Part shown: piece by piece, positions 1-7,931 of the stretch
How the letters are laid out: the number at the start of each line of letters is the position of its first letter
How positions within the stretch are numbered: the stretch's first letter is position 1
DNA from: Rhodospirillaceae bacterium
GTDB taxonomy: Bacteria; Pseudomonadota; Alphaproteobacteria; DSM-16000; Inquilinaceae
Assembly (NCBI GenBank): GCA_020638575.1
Contig: JACKIH010000003.1
Span: forward strand, 2,585,501 to 2,649,500
Length of the DNA: 64,000 bases
Reading direction: 5' to 3'
The notes under the pieces: model-generated
What the model saw: only the letters and a program-made list of their open reading frames with translations
What the model was told of the DNA's origin: nothing
The model's database searches: none
Made by a program: the position numbers and the translations under genes

Positions 1-1092
1 GGCCATGTAGGGAAACGGGCCGAGCGCGCCCGCCATGGCGTTGGGCAGGGTCAGCCCGATGCCCACCATGAACCCGGCCATGGGGCCGACCACCGCCGGC
101 ACCGACGGCGGCAGGGTGAACGCCAGCACCGACAAGATCACCGCCATGGCGAGGGACAGGCTGGTGCCGATGCGCATCAGCCGGTCGAGCCCGACCCGCT
201 TGACCGTCCGGCCGCTGAGGAAGGTGCCCAGCATGAAGCCCAGCACCACCGCCCCGAAGCACAGGCCGAAGGCCAGCGGCGACAGCCCGACGCCGTCGAT
301 CAGCACGAAGGACGAGGCGCTGATATAGGCGAAGATCCCCGAATACCCGGCCGCCTGCACCAGGGCGTAGCCGACGAAGACGCGGTGGCGCAGCAGCACC
401 CAGTAGTTGGCGATCAGCCGGTCGAGGCGCGTTGCCTCGGGGTTCTTGTAGCGGTTGGTCTCCCCCAGCAGGACCACCACCGCCGCCCCCACGGCGAGCC
501 CGAAGACGGTGAGCACGACGAAGGTGGAGCGCCAGCCGAACGCCTCCGTCAGCATGCCGCCCAGCACCGGGCCGGCGGCCGGGGCGACCCCCATGGCGAG
601 GCCCATATAGGCCATCACCCGGGCGGCATCTTCCGGGGCGCAGATGTCGCGCACCGTGGCGCGGCCGAGCACCGGCCCGCAGCAGGCGCCGATCGCCTGG
701 AAGAAGCGCCAGACGATGAGACTGTCGAGGCTGTCGGCGAGCGCGCAACCGACCGAGGCCACCACGAAGACGACGATCCCGCCGAGGATCAGCGGCCTGC
801 GGCCGAAGCGGTCGCTGAGCGGGCCGTAGGCCAGCATCCCGGTGGCGAAGCCCAGCAGGAAGATGCTGAGGGTGAGCTGGGCCGACCCGGAGTCCACCTG
901 GAAGATCGTGGAGATGGTGGGCAGGGCCGGCAGATAGAGATCGGTGGACAGCGGGCCGAAGGCGACCAGCAAGGTCAGCACGAGCGAGACCACCAGCGAG
1001 GGCGGTGCCGCCTGGTGGACGGGATCGGCGGAGGTGGCCGCCACGGTGTGGTCGCCGTGGCCAGCCGCGGCGTGGGGGTCGTGGGCATCCAT
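1..1092 (-). CDS. MFS multidrug efflux transporter, Bcr/CflA type (3' end cut off)
   Basis: Reading leftward from an ATG at 1092, 364 codons stay open to the window edge, so the C-terminus is missing. The product is an inner-membrane proton-coupled drug exporter of the major facilitator superfamily. A His/Ala-rich cytosolic tail of about 35 residues leads into TM1, whose end reads PLSTDLYLPALP, the typical Bcr/CflA signature. The MFS motif A (GPLSDRFGRRP) follows TM2, and the loop before the second half carries GETNR. At least ten hydrophobic segments are visible. The substrate cannot be read from the sequence; the family exports bicyclomycin, chloramphenicol or sulfonamides. It stands alone, followed upstream by a gap of 164 bases and the DUF1848 gene on the same strand. 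Confidence 0.9.
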   Translation of the reverse strand, partial: MDAHDPHAAAGHGDHTVAATSADPVHQAAPPSLVVSLVLTLLVAFGPLSTDLYLPALPTISTIFQVDSGSAQLTLSIFLLGFATGMLAYGPLSDRFGRRPLILGGIVVFVVASVGCALADSLDSLIVWRFFQAIGACCGPVLGRATVRDICAPEDAARVMAYMGLAMGVAPAAGPVLGGMLTEAFGWRSTFVVLTVFGLAVGAAVVVLLGETNRYKNPEATRLDRLIANYWVLLRHRVFVGYALVQAAGYSGIFAYISASSFVLIDGVGLSPLAFGLCFGAVVLGFMLGTFLSGRTVKRVGLDRLMRIGTSLSLAMAVILSVLAFTLPPSVPAVVGPMAGFMVGIGLTLPNAMAGALGPFPYMA

Positions 1093-1256
1093 GCGCGGCT
1101 AGTCCGGCCGCGCCGCCCGGCGGCGCGAAACAGCGGACGCCGGACGGCGGTGCCCGAAAGCAGCTCTGTCTGTCATGCGGTCCAATGCGGTCTGTCGGAT
1201 GGGCGCCGAAATGGCGCTGCTTTGAGCAAGTGTCGGCGAAACGAAGCGGGGATCAA

Positions 1257-2186
1257 TCAAATGGTCTTGGATAGGGAGGTAGGCCGGTGCGCCGGCGCGG
1301 CCAGGGTGGGCGGCCCGGCCAGGTCCGCCACGGCGGGATCGTGGACGCGGTGGCGGGCGCGCGCGCGCGCCCGGTCGCTGACCGCATAGCAGTAGACGCA
1401 GCCGTGGGGGCAGGTGTCGTAGGCGCCGATATCCCGGCTTTCCGCACACAGGCAACCGGGCCGGTTGCCCTTGCGCCGGGCCGCGATGGGCCGCCCGGCG
1501 ACATCCGACAGCCGGTCGGGATCGACGCAGGCGGCAGCCTCCAGCGGTGCCGCCAGCAGCTCCGGCTGGCTGCACAGGGTGGGCTTCAGCCCCGCGTCCA
1601 GCGCAAGGCTGCCGAGATCGGTGAGCAGCGCGCGCTTCTCGTCGTCCGCCGGATCGCGCCAGGCAAAACCGTGGCGGGCGGCGGCCCGGTCCAGGTTGCG
1701 GCGGGTCTTGCGGTAGATGGTGGTGGCCGACAGGCACACCTCGTCCACCGTGCCCGCGAGGGCGGCGGCGAGGGCTGCCATCTGGCGGCGGTGCCAGCCG
1801 GGCGGCGTGACGTCGCTCCAGATCACCGGATCGTAGCGCCACACCACCGCGCGCGGGCCATAGCGGCGGGCGAGTGCCCGTGCGGCCCCGACCGCCCGAT
1901 CGGCGGCGATCACCGAGCGGTCGAGCGCGCGGGGATAGCCGGTGACGGTGAGGTGGACGACGAAGGGCAGGCCCAGCGCCGCCAGGGCCTCCAGGGCCGG
2001 CGCGAAGGGGGCTGGGTTGCGCGTCCAGAAGACGTAGCCGTCCACCTCCGGGCCGGTGAGCGGCACCACCGTGGGCCGCCCGCCATAGGGATTGGTCACC
2101 GGTACCGCGCCGGCAGCCAGCCGTTGCAGGAACCAGGCCGTGTAGAAGGCCGGAATGTCGGTGCGGTAGCTGGCCGAAACGATCAT
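1257..2186 (-). CDS. DUF1848 family protein with C-terminal cysteine cluster
   Basis: A 309-residue protein starting with MIVSASYRTDIPAFY, which is the characteristic opening of the DUF1848 family; the start has a GAGG nine bases upstream. The same frame stays open further upstream, but that extension runs through the LysR gene and is a shadow. Conserved blocks include FWTRNPAP, VVWRYDPVIWSD and LCSQPELL. Near the C-terminus lies a cysteine set, CLC followed by CPHGCVYCYA; the C-x3-C-x2-C spacing resembles a radical-SAM type iron-sulfur ligand set. No catalytic function is established for the family. It sits 29 bases downstream of the LysR gene on the same strand and may be co-transcribed with it. 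The last 40 residues are variable. Confidence 0.85.
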   Translation of the reverse strand: MIVSASYRTDIPAFYTAWFLQRLAAGAVPVTNPYGGRPTVVPLTGPEVDGYVFWTRNPAPFAPALEALAALGLPFVVHLTVTGYPRALDRSVIAADRAVGAARALARRYGPRAVVWRYDPVIWSDVTPPGWHRRQMAALAAALAGTVDEVCLSATTIYRKTRRNLDRAAARHGFAWRDPADDEKRALLTDLGSLALDAGLKPTLCSQPELLAAPLEAAACVDPDRLSDVAGRPIAARRKGNRPGCLCAESRDIGAYDTCPHGCVYCYAVSDRARARARHRVHDPAVADLAGPPTLAAPAHRPTSLSKTI

Positions 2187-2215
2187 CGCGGGGGCCTCGC
2201 GGGGAGCGCCCGGCG

Positions 2216-3094
2216 CTACGCCGCCAGGGAGGTGGCGGAATGGGAGAGGATGTGTTCGGCCAGGCGGGCCGCCGCCGGGTTGTCCTGGCGCATGGAGCGG
2301 CACAGCATCACCGGGATCGACGGCAAGGCAGGGAACCCTTCGGCCTCGCCCAGCTTGCGCAGGCCCGGCCACAGCGAGCTTTCGCACAAGGCCGCGACGG
2401 CCAACCCGGCGCGCACGGCCGCGGTGATGCCCATGGTGGAATGGCTGGAGAAGGCGACGCGGCAGTCCCGCCCCACCTGCTCCATGGCCTCCAGCGCTGC
2501 AGAGCGGATGCGGCAGGGCGGCATGAAGGCGGCCAGCGGCAGCGGCGCCATCTCGTGGGCCAGGTGGGTTTCGGAGGTCACCCACACCACCGGTTCGTGG
2601 GCCAGCAGGACCCCGGAGGCGGAGGCGTCCTCGCCGGGCTCGCCCGACAGGATGGCGATGTCCATCTCGCCGCGGTCGAGCAGGTCGCGCAGGACCACCG
2701 TGCGGTCGCAGCGCACCTCCAGGTGCACCGTCGGATAGAGATCGACGAAACGGCCCAGCAGCATCGGCAGCAGGCCCAGCGCGTAGTCGTCGGGCGTGCC
2801 GACACGCACGGTGCCGGTGAGCGGCGGGGCATCGCTGAAGCGTGCCAGGGCCTCGTCGTTGAGCCGCAGGATACGCCGCGCGTAGGTGACCAGTGCGGTG
2901 CCCTCGGCCGACAGGCTGACGCTGCGCCCCGATTTCTCGAACAGCGGCTGGCCCACCAGTTCCTCCAGCCGGCGCATCTGCATGCTGACGGCCGACTGGG
3001 TGCGGTTCACCAGCACCGAGGCGCGGGTGAAGCTGCCGGTGTCGGCGAATGCGACGAAGGTGCGCAGCAGATCGGGGTCGAGCGAGGCAGGCAT
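2216..3094 (-). CDS. LysR family transcriptional regulator
   Basis: A 292-residue LysR-type regulator. The start at 3094 is chosen because GAGGA sits eight bases before it; two earlier in-frame ATGs at 3109 and 3133 lack such a site. The winged helix-turn-helix spans residues 1-65 (LLRTFVAFADTGSFTRAS, then QSAVSMQMRRLEELVG and LFEKSGRSVSLSAEG), followed by the effector-binding domain of two Rossmann-like lobes. The co-inducer is unknown. It is divergent from the DUF1127 gene, an arrangement common in alphaproteobacteria, and the shared 190-base spacer carries an imperfect dyad that could be its operator. LysR proteins usually repress themselves and activate the divergent gene; that is inferred here. 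Confidence 0.92.
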   Translation of the reverse strand: MPASLDPDLLRTFVAFADTGSFTRASVLVNRTQSAVSMQMRRLEELVGQPLFEKSGRSVSLSAEGTALVTYARRILRLNDEALARFSDAPPLTGTVRVGTPDDYALGLLPMLLGRFVDLYPTVHLEVRCDRTVVLRDLLDRGEMDIAILSGEPGEDASASGVLLAHEPVVWVTSETHLAHEMAPLPLAAFMPPCRIRSAALEAMEQVGRDCRVAFSSHSTMGITAAVRAGLAVAALCESSLWPGLRKLGEAEGFPALPSIPVMLCRSMRQDNPAAARLAEHILSHSATSLAA

Positions 3095-3172
3095 GGTGTG
3101 CGTCCTCATGCCATTGGGGGCGCCGCCGGGCACCGGCCCGGTCCGTATGCATCAGCGATCCTGAAATGTCAT

Positions 3173-3196
3173 ATAACAACTATTCGATTGTCTTAT
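3173..3196. promoter_or_regulatory. Candidate LysR operator (imperfect dyad)
   Basis: ATAACAA at 3173-3179 faces TTGTCTTAT at 3188-3196, giving CAA-N8-TTG inside an AT-rich patch of an otherwise GC-rich region. It lies between the LysR start at 3094 and the DUF1127 start at 3284, where a LysR regulator normally binds. The dyad is imperfect and binding is inferred. Confidence 0.4.
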
Positions 3197-3283
3197 CAAT
3201 GCCGGGATTCGACAGTCTCCCCAGGCAAACCCCGGACGGTTGGCGCACCGCCGGGGCGGCACACGGAAAAACGGAGACATCCC

Positions 3284-3535
3284 ATGGCACACATCATCCA
3301 ATACCCCAGTGGGGGCGAGCCCTGCGGCGCGGCGTCCACGGCCCTGAACCGGGCGCCGGCCGTGCTGGCGGGCACCGGCTTGCTGACGCGTCTGGTGGAC
3401 CGCATGTTCGCCTGGCAGGAGCGCCGCCGGGCCGTCCGTTCGCTGAGCCAGATGGACGACCGGCTGCTCAAGGACATGGGCCTGTCGCGGGCCGATGTGG
3501 ACAGCCTGCGCCGCGGCTGGGCGAACCGGCCTTGA
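3284..3535 (+). CDS. DUF1127 (YjiS-like) small protein
   Basis: An 83-residue basic protein. The C-terminal half (WQERRRAVRSLSQMDDRLLKDMGLSRADVDSL) is the DUF1127 motif, an Arg-rich helical element of about 40 residues. Proteins of this family in other alphaproteobacteria influence RNA turnover, phosphate and carbon metabolism, and stress responses; the role here is not known. The N-terminal 35 residues are not conserved. Start ATG at 3284 is preceded by AACGGAGACATCCC, with a GGAG about eight bases away. It is divergent from the LysR gene, which probably controls it, and is followed by a strong hairpin at 3577-3601. Confidence 0.85.
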   Translation: MAHIIQYPSGGEPCGAASTALNRAPAVLAGTGLLTRLVDRMFAWQERRRAVRSLSQMDDRLLKDMGLSRADVDSLRRGWANRP

Positions 3536-3576
3536 GGGCTCGGCCGTTTCCCGCCGTTGCCCCATCACCCTTGCGG

Positions 3577-3601
3577 ACCCGCGGCCGGTGACGCCGCGGG
3601 T
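3577..3601 (+). terminator. Hairpin after the DUF1127 gene
   Basis: A perfect 9-bp stem (ACCCGCGGC at 3577-3585 and GCCGCGGGT at 3593-3601) with a 7-base loop lies 42 bases after the stop codon. No T-run follows, so termination, if any, would rely on the stem or on Rho. Confidence 0.4.
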
Positions 3602-3741
3602 CTCCAACCCGCCGGCTGACGGCGCGCGCCCGGGAACAAAACCACGCTCGGGGGACTTCTCAGGTCGTGACCGCCGGTTCGCCCCGCTCCGCTGCGGGGC
3701 GGTCGACGTTCGTTTGGCGCACAGCACAGCGGAACCCCACC

Positions 3742-4341
3742 ATGTCCGGCACGTACGACGCCGATGCACTGTCCCTTGAGGAGGTGACCGACCGTATCCG
3801 CGAGGCGGCGGAAGACGGCGACACGGTCTCCGTCGACGACGTCATGGACGCCATCGGCCGGCGCGCCTTCGGGCCGCTGATCTTGGTGTTCGCGTTGATC
3901 GCCTTCGCCCCGGTGATCGGCTCGATCCCCGGCGTCTCCATCGTCACCGGCACGGTGATCATCCTGATTGCCGGGCAGATGCTGCTGCAGCGCGGTTCCC
4001 CCTGGATACCGGGGTTCCTGCTGCGCCTGCGCATCGGCAGCGAGGCGGTGAAGACGGCGATGGACAAGGTGCGCCCGGCGGTCCGGCGGGTCGATCGCCT
4101 GCTGGCCTCGCGTTGGCGCGCGCTGGTGAAACCGCCGTGGACCCACGTTACCGCTCTGGTCTGCGTGGTGATGGCGGCGATGATGTACCCGATGGCGATC
4201 GTGCCCTGGGGGGTGACGGCGCCGAGCTTCGCGTTGATCGTGCTCAGCCTGGGGGTGACCGCCCATGACGGGCTGCTGTCGGCGATCGGCTGGGCGCTGG
4301 CGCTGGGCACCCTGGCGCTGGGCGCGGTGCTGTTGGTGTAG
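3742..4341 (+). CDS. exoD: ExoD family membrane protein
   Basis: A 199-residue inner-membrane protein of the ExoD family (PF06055). The N-terminus (LSLEEVTDRIREAAEDGDTVSVDDVMDAIGRRAFGPLILVFALIAFAP) is the family signature, followed by GSIPGVSIVTG and three or four further hydrophobic segments to residue 199. ExoD was described in Sinorhizobium as affecting exopolysaccharide production and alkaline tolerance, but its biochemical role is unknown. The ATG at 3742 is preferred over an upstream GTG at 3667 because conservation starts after it. It is convergent with phaR, and no polysaccharide genes lie nearby. Confidence 0.88.
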   Translation: MSGTYDADALSLEEVTDRIREAAEDGDTVSVDDVMDAIGRRAFGPLILVFALIAFAPVIGSIPGVSIVTGTVIILIAGQMLLQRGSPWIPGFLLRLRIGSEAVKTAMDKVRPAVRRVDRLLASRWRALVKPPWTHVTALVCVVMAAMMYPMAIVPWGVTAPSFALIVLSLGVTAHDGLLSAIGWALALGTLALGAVLLV

Positions 4342-4408
4342 GGGCACGCAAAACTACGATCCGGGCAGCCATCGACACCCGGTCATTGGTCGGTCGGATC
4401 GGCATACA

Positions 4409-4425
4409 GGCGCCGTTGCGGCGCC
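4409..4425 (-). terminator. Hairpin just after phaR
   Basis: A perfect 7-bp stem GGCGCCG / CGGCGCC with a 3-base loop, starting six bases beyond the phaR stop. It lies between the convergent exoD and phaR genes and could act on either; no clear T-run. Confidence 0.4.
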
Positions 4426-4431
4426 GCAGGA

Positions 4432-5100
4432 CTAGCCCTTCTCGGGCTCCGTGGCGTCGGCCTTGGCCTTCTTGGCCCTGTTGACGGCAGCCAACTCGCC
4501 CTGGAGCTGCTCCAGGCGGGCCTGCAGCAATTCCACCTGGGCTTCGGCGGCGGCGGCGAAGCTCGTCGGGGCGTCCACGTCGGCCGGTCCCCTCTCGCCG
4601 CTGGCCAGCCGCTCGGTGGCGGATTGCACGGGGTTCTCCGGGAACGGCGAGAACATCTTCATCGCCCGTTCCGCCATTGCCAGTTGCTGCTTGCTCATCT
4701 CCTCAAGCGTACCAAAAGGAAACATGCCTGCCATCGTCTGCTGGAAATAATGGCGCATCTTCTCTTGGTTCTTGGCAAATGCCTGCATGCTATATTCTAG
4801 GTAGTTAGGCACCATCCATTGCATGCTATCGCCGTACATGCTGATTAGTTGGCGCAAGAAGCCAATTGGTAGCATGTTTTGGCCCTTATTTTCCTCCTCC
4901 ACGATGATCTGAGTCAGCACCGACCGGGTGATGTTCTCACCGGATTTGGCGTCGAAGACGGCGAACTCAACGCCCTCTTTGACCATGTGGCTCAGATGGT
5001 CCAAGGTCACGTAGCTGCTGGTCGACGTGTTGTAGAGACGGCGATTCGCGTATTTCTTGATCGTGACCGGCACCGCCTGAGTAGGCTTCTCAGTGGCCAT
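4432..5100 (-). CDS. phaR: PhaR polyhydroxyalkanoate synthesis repressor
   Basis: A 222-residue DNA-binding regulator of PHB synthesis. The N-terminal block VTIKKYANRRLYNTSTSSYVTL followed by a run to VLTQIIVEEE is the PHB/PHA accumulation regulator DNA-binding domain; the next stretch (FLRQLISMYGDSMQWMVPNYLEYSM) is the second conserved PhaR segment. The tail is an Ala/Gln/Glu-rich coiled coil ending in a Lys-rich stretch. PhaR binds PHB granules and, when polymer is absent, represses phasin and pha genes. The start at 5100 (MATEKP) is chosen over the longer open frame to 5214, which runs into the divergent gene. It is divergent from the PhaE-like and PhaC-like genes. The central part is clearly AT-richer than its surroundings. 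Confidence 0.95.
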   Translation of the reverse strand: MATEKPTQAVPVTIKKYANRRLYNTSTSSYVTLDHLSHMVKEGVEFAVFDAKSGENITRSVLTQIIVEEENKGQNMLPIGFLRQLISMYGDSMQWMVPNYLEYSMQAFAKNQEKMRHYFQQTMAGMFPFGTLEEMSKQQLAMAERAMKMFSPFPENPVQSATERLASGERGPADVDAPTSFAAAAEAQVELLQARLEQLQGELAAVNRAKKAKADATEPEKG

Positions 5101-5256
5101 GATGTGTTTTGCTCCGCACTCTGGACGATCCAATTGGTCCCTCCATGCGACACCATTTGTCAAGGAAAGTCCGGGTGACGGAGGTTGAAGCCGCACTGCC
5201 GCGCCGCACAGCACGGCATTCCCGCGCCCCGCAATCGCTCAGCAGAGGAGCCGAAA

Positions 5257-5706
5257 TTGGCCGATCCCTCCGACCTGTCGGATTTGGCGAAACGCTACCT
5301 GGACTTGTGGCAGGACCAGTGGGCAGCCATGGCGACGGACCCTGCAACCGCGGAAGCCTTGGCCCGCTTCCAGACTCTGATCGGCGAACAGCAGGCGGCA
5401 TTGGCGCCCTTCCTGTCGGGGCTCGGCAATACCATGGCGGCCGCCCAGCCACCCCATCCGCCGGGCACCGGACCGCGGGAAAACGGGCCGCCGGGAGATG
5501 GACCATCGGGGGCTGCGCATGAGCCCGCCGCCGCTGCGGCGGCTGGGGCCGCGGCCGCTGCCGGCGCATCTGGCGATGGCCTGGCTCGCCTGGACGAGCT
5601 CGATCGCCGGATCCGCGCTCTTGAGGACCGCCTCGCCCGGCTCGAACGGGCAGACGCCACCGCCGCCCCGGCCGCTGAACCCGCGCCTGGCCAAGCTGAC
5701 GGCTGA
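5257..5706 (+). CDS. PhaE-like or phasin-like small protein preceding the PHA synthase
   Basis: A 149-residue protein. TTG at 5257 is the best start because GAGGAG lies six bases before it; the longer frame from 5185 has no conserved residues. Residues 1-55 (DLSDLAKRYLDLWQDQWAAMATDP) form an amphipathic helix region like those in PhaE subunits and phasins. A Pro/Gly/Ala-rich linker follows, then a short coiled coil (LARLDELDRRIRALEDRLARLER) near the C-terminus. Class III PHA synthases need a PhaE partner, so this may be a minimal synthase subunit or activator; that is inference. Its last 188 bases overlap the PhaC-like gene in another frame, suggesting translational coupling. Confidence 0.65.
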   Translation: MADPSDLSDLAKRYLDLWQDQWAAMATDPATAEALARFQTLIGEQQAALAPFLSGLGNTMAAAQPPHPPGTGPRENGPPGDGPSGAAHEPAAAAAAGAAAAAGASGDGLARLDELDRRIRALEDRLARLERADATAAPAAEPAPGQADG

Positions 5707-6769
5707 GCTGTTCGCCCATCCGCCGGCCGAGGTGGCGGCAGCGCTCGGCCACGAAATCGCCCACCGCCTGGAGCGCATGGCTGCCGGCATCCTGCGCTAC
5801 CGCCACCACCCCGGCCGCCGCGACCTGCCCGATCCTCCCACCGTGTGGCGGGAGGGGACGACGCGCCTGGTGGACTACCGACCCGCCGGCGGGCCGCCGC
5901 TCCTGGTGGTGCCGTCGCTGGTCAACCGCGCCTATGTGATGGACTTGTCGGAGACTCGCAGCTTCCTGCGCTGGCTGGCGGCGGAACGCGGCGTGCGCCC
6001 GCTGCTGGTGGACTGGGACGCGCCCGGCCCCATCGAGCGCGACTTCGACATGACCGACTACGTGGCCGGCCGCCTCGATCGGGCGCTGGAGGCCGCGCGG
6101 GCGCACACCGGGGCTGCCGCGCTGCCGGTGATCGGCTACTGCATGGGCGGCACCCTGATCGCGGCCCTCGGCCAGCGCCGGGCCGATGCGGTGTCCGGAC
6201 TGATCTTCCTGGCGACCCCGTGGGACTTCCACGCCGAGGCGGACTCCGCCGCGCACGCCCAGGCCGCCCAGTCCGAGCAGCTTATCTCCTGGATCCACAG
6301 CCAGGGCGAGCTGCCGGTGGACGTGCTGCAGACGCTGTTCCTCGCCTTCGATCCGCTGACCGCGGCGCGCAAGTTCCGCGCCTTCGCCGAGGGCGATCTC
6401 TACAGCCCCCAGGCCCACGCCTTCGTGGCCCTGGAGGACTGGCTGAACGACGGCATCCCGTTGGTCGCCAAGGTGGCGGCCGAAGCGCTGGACGGCTGGT
6501 ACCGCGCCAACACGCCGGCCACCGGGGCGTGGAAGATCGCCGGCGAGGTGGTGGACCCGGCGAAGATCGCCTGCCCCAGCCTGCACCTCATCCCCTCGCG
6601 CGACCGCATCGTGCCGCCGCCCAGCTCGCGCGCGCTCGCCGCGGCGACGCCGGGAGCCGATGTGCTGCAGCCGCCGCTGGGCCATATCGGCATGATGGTG
6701 GGCTCCGCCGCCCCCGCCGACGTGTGGGTGCCCATCGCCGACTGGCTGGACCGCCAGCCCGCCGCCTGA
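5519..6769 (+). CDS. phaC: Short poly(3-hydroxyalkanoate) synthase, PhaC-like
   Basis: A 416-residue alpha/beta hydrolase-fold PHA synthase, closer in size to class III PhaC (about 355) than to class I (about 590). The lipase-like box GYCMGGT holds the catalytic Cys208 in place of Ser; Asp362 (SRDRIV) and His389 (LGHIGMM) complete the triad. Other blocks are LLVVPSLVNRAYVMDL and FLATPWDFH. It polymerises (R)-3-hydroxyacyl-CoA to PHA at the granule surface. The start is uncertain: ATG at 5498, 5519 or 5576 all lie inside the preceding gene, and similarity to synthases only begins near residue 53 (LNPRLAKLTAELF). Divergent phaR is the likely regulator. An alternative is a PhaC-related hydrolase without polymerase activity, less likely given the Cys. 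Confidence 0.85.
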   Translation: MSPPPLRRLGPRPLPAHLAMAWLAWTSSIAGSALLRTASPGSNGQTPPPPRPLNPRLAKLTAELFAHPPAEVAAALGHEIAHRLERMAAGILRYRHHPGRRDLPDPPTVWREGTTRLVDYRPAGGPPLLVVPSLVNRAYVMDLSETRSFLRWLAAERGVRPLLVDWDAPGPIERDFDMTDYVAGRLDRALEAARAHTGAAALPVIGYCMGGTLIAALGQRRADAVSGLIFLATPWDFHAEADSAAHAQAAQSEQLISWIHSQGELPVDVLQTLFLAFDPLTAARKFRAFAEGDLYSPQAHAFVALEDWLNDGIPLVAKVAAEALDGWYRANTPATGAWKIAGEVVDPAKIACPSLHLIPSRDRIVPPPSSRALAAATPGADVLQPPLGHIGMMVGSAAPADVWVPIADWLDRQPAA

Positions 6770-6880
6770 GCGGTTCGCATCGCTGTTGAGTCGGTCCTGG
6801 CCCGCACCCCCGCCTGGCCACCCAATGGTTTACAATGGCTTGGGTGGCCGGGTGGCCGGGTGGGGCGGGTTGGAGCAGAG
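6770..6880. repeat. Dispersed palindromic repeat, copy A
   Basis: Begins in the phaC stop region. After a GCGGTT...CGCTGTTGAGTCGG prefix, the left arm at 6797-6825 faces a right arm from 6840, with a loop containing GGTTTACAATGG. The right arm has a small internal duplication of GGCCGGGT. Four more copies occur at 23187, 25964, 44502 and 46636, all immediately downstream of genes. Confidence 0.8.
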
Positions 6881-6974
6881 AACGCACAGAAGCCGGCGCG
6901 ATGCCGAGCCCTGCGCCGGGGTGCTGAATTCGACCGGCACAATTGGCGCCTCCGCGCATGGCTCCGGCTGACCG

Positions 6975-7931
6975 TCAAGCGCGGGGTGCGGGGCCGGCCG
7001 GCCCCGGCAGGTGCCGGGCGGCGAGCCGCACCAGCCTGCCGTCGATCAGCGCCAGGCCCAGGCCGATCAGCGCCATGCCGGCGAGGTGCACCGCGGAGAG
7101 CCGCTCGCCCAGCACCAGCACGCCGAGCGCTATGGCGCTGACGGGAATGAGGAAGGTCACCAGCAACAGGTTGGTGGCGCCGGCATTGGCCAGCAGGCGG
7201 AAGTAGAGGATGTAGGCGAGGGCGGTCGACAGGGCGGCCAGTCCCACCAAGGCGCCCAGCGCCTCGCCGCCCGGCAGGTCCATTTGCCAGGGCCGGTCCA
7301 CCGCCAGCATCACCGGCGCCAGCAGGACGGAGGATGCGGTGACCTGGCCGGTCGCCGTCGCCAGGGGCGACACTCCGAGGGTACGGAAGCGCCGGCCGAA
7401 CACGCCGGCAGCCGCGTAGGACAGGGCTGCGGCCAGGCAGGCGAGCTGGGCCGCCAGCGACGCGCCGAGGGTGCCGAGCGCGTCGATCCCCAGCATCACC
7501 GCCACCCCGATCAGACCCACCAGCACGCCCGCCAGGCGGGCCGGCGTGATCTTCTCGTCGGCGGTGAAACGGTGGGCCACCAGCACGGTGAAGAGTGGCG
7601 TCGTGGCGTTGAGGATGGAGGCGAGGCCGGAGCCGATCTGCGTCTGCCCCCAGACGATCAGGCTGAAGGGGATGGCGTTGTTGAACAGACCCATGCCGAG
7701 GAACGCCAGCCAGATCTTGGGGTCCGTCGGCATTGCCAGGCCGGCCAGGCGGACGACCGCATGGAGGATGGCCGCGGCCAGCGCCACCCGGCCGACGACG
7801 ACGCTGAACACCGGGATGTCGGCCACCGCGACCTGGTTGAAGAAGAACGAGCCGCCCCACAGCAGCGACAGGGCGATCAGGGTGGCCCAGTCGAGCGCAC
7901 CCATGGGGCGGTTGGCGGGGGATGGGACCAT
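6975..7931 (-). CDS. DMT superfamily transporter with two EamA domains
   Basis: A 318-residue inner-membrane protein with ten predicted hydrophobic helices arranged as two EamA repeats (about residues 13-145 and 158-300). The opening LIALSLLWGGSFFFNQVAV and the GLFNNAIPFSLIVWGQTQIGSG block are typical of the drug/metabolite transporter family. Substrate not predictable; relatives export amino acids or metabolites. Start ATG at 7931; an internal ATG at 7904 is possible. It is divergent from phaA, with a 343-base spacer, and is not obviously linked to PHA metabolism. Confidence 0.88.
   Translation of the reverse strand: MVPSPANRPMGALDWATLIALSLLWGGSFFFNQVAVADIPVFSVVVGRVALAAAILHAVVRLAGLAMPTDPKIWLAFLGMGLFNNAIPFSLIVWGQTQIGSGLASILNATTPLFTVLVAHRFTADEKITPARLAGVLVGLIGVAVMLGIDALGTLGASLAAQLACLAAALSYAAAGVFGRRFRTLGVSPLATATGQVTASSVLLAPVMLAVDRPWQMDLPGGEALGALVGLAALSTALAYILYFRLLANAGATNLLLVTFLIPVSAIALGVLVLGERLSAVHLAGMALIGLGLALIDGRLVRLAARHLPGPAGPAPRA

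Noticed and set aside
1257..3179. A 640-codon open frame on the minus strand covering both DUF1848 and LysR genes
   Set aside because: Only the part after 2186 is conserved; the upstream part overlaps the LysR gene in another frame and has shadow composition.
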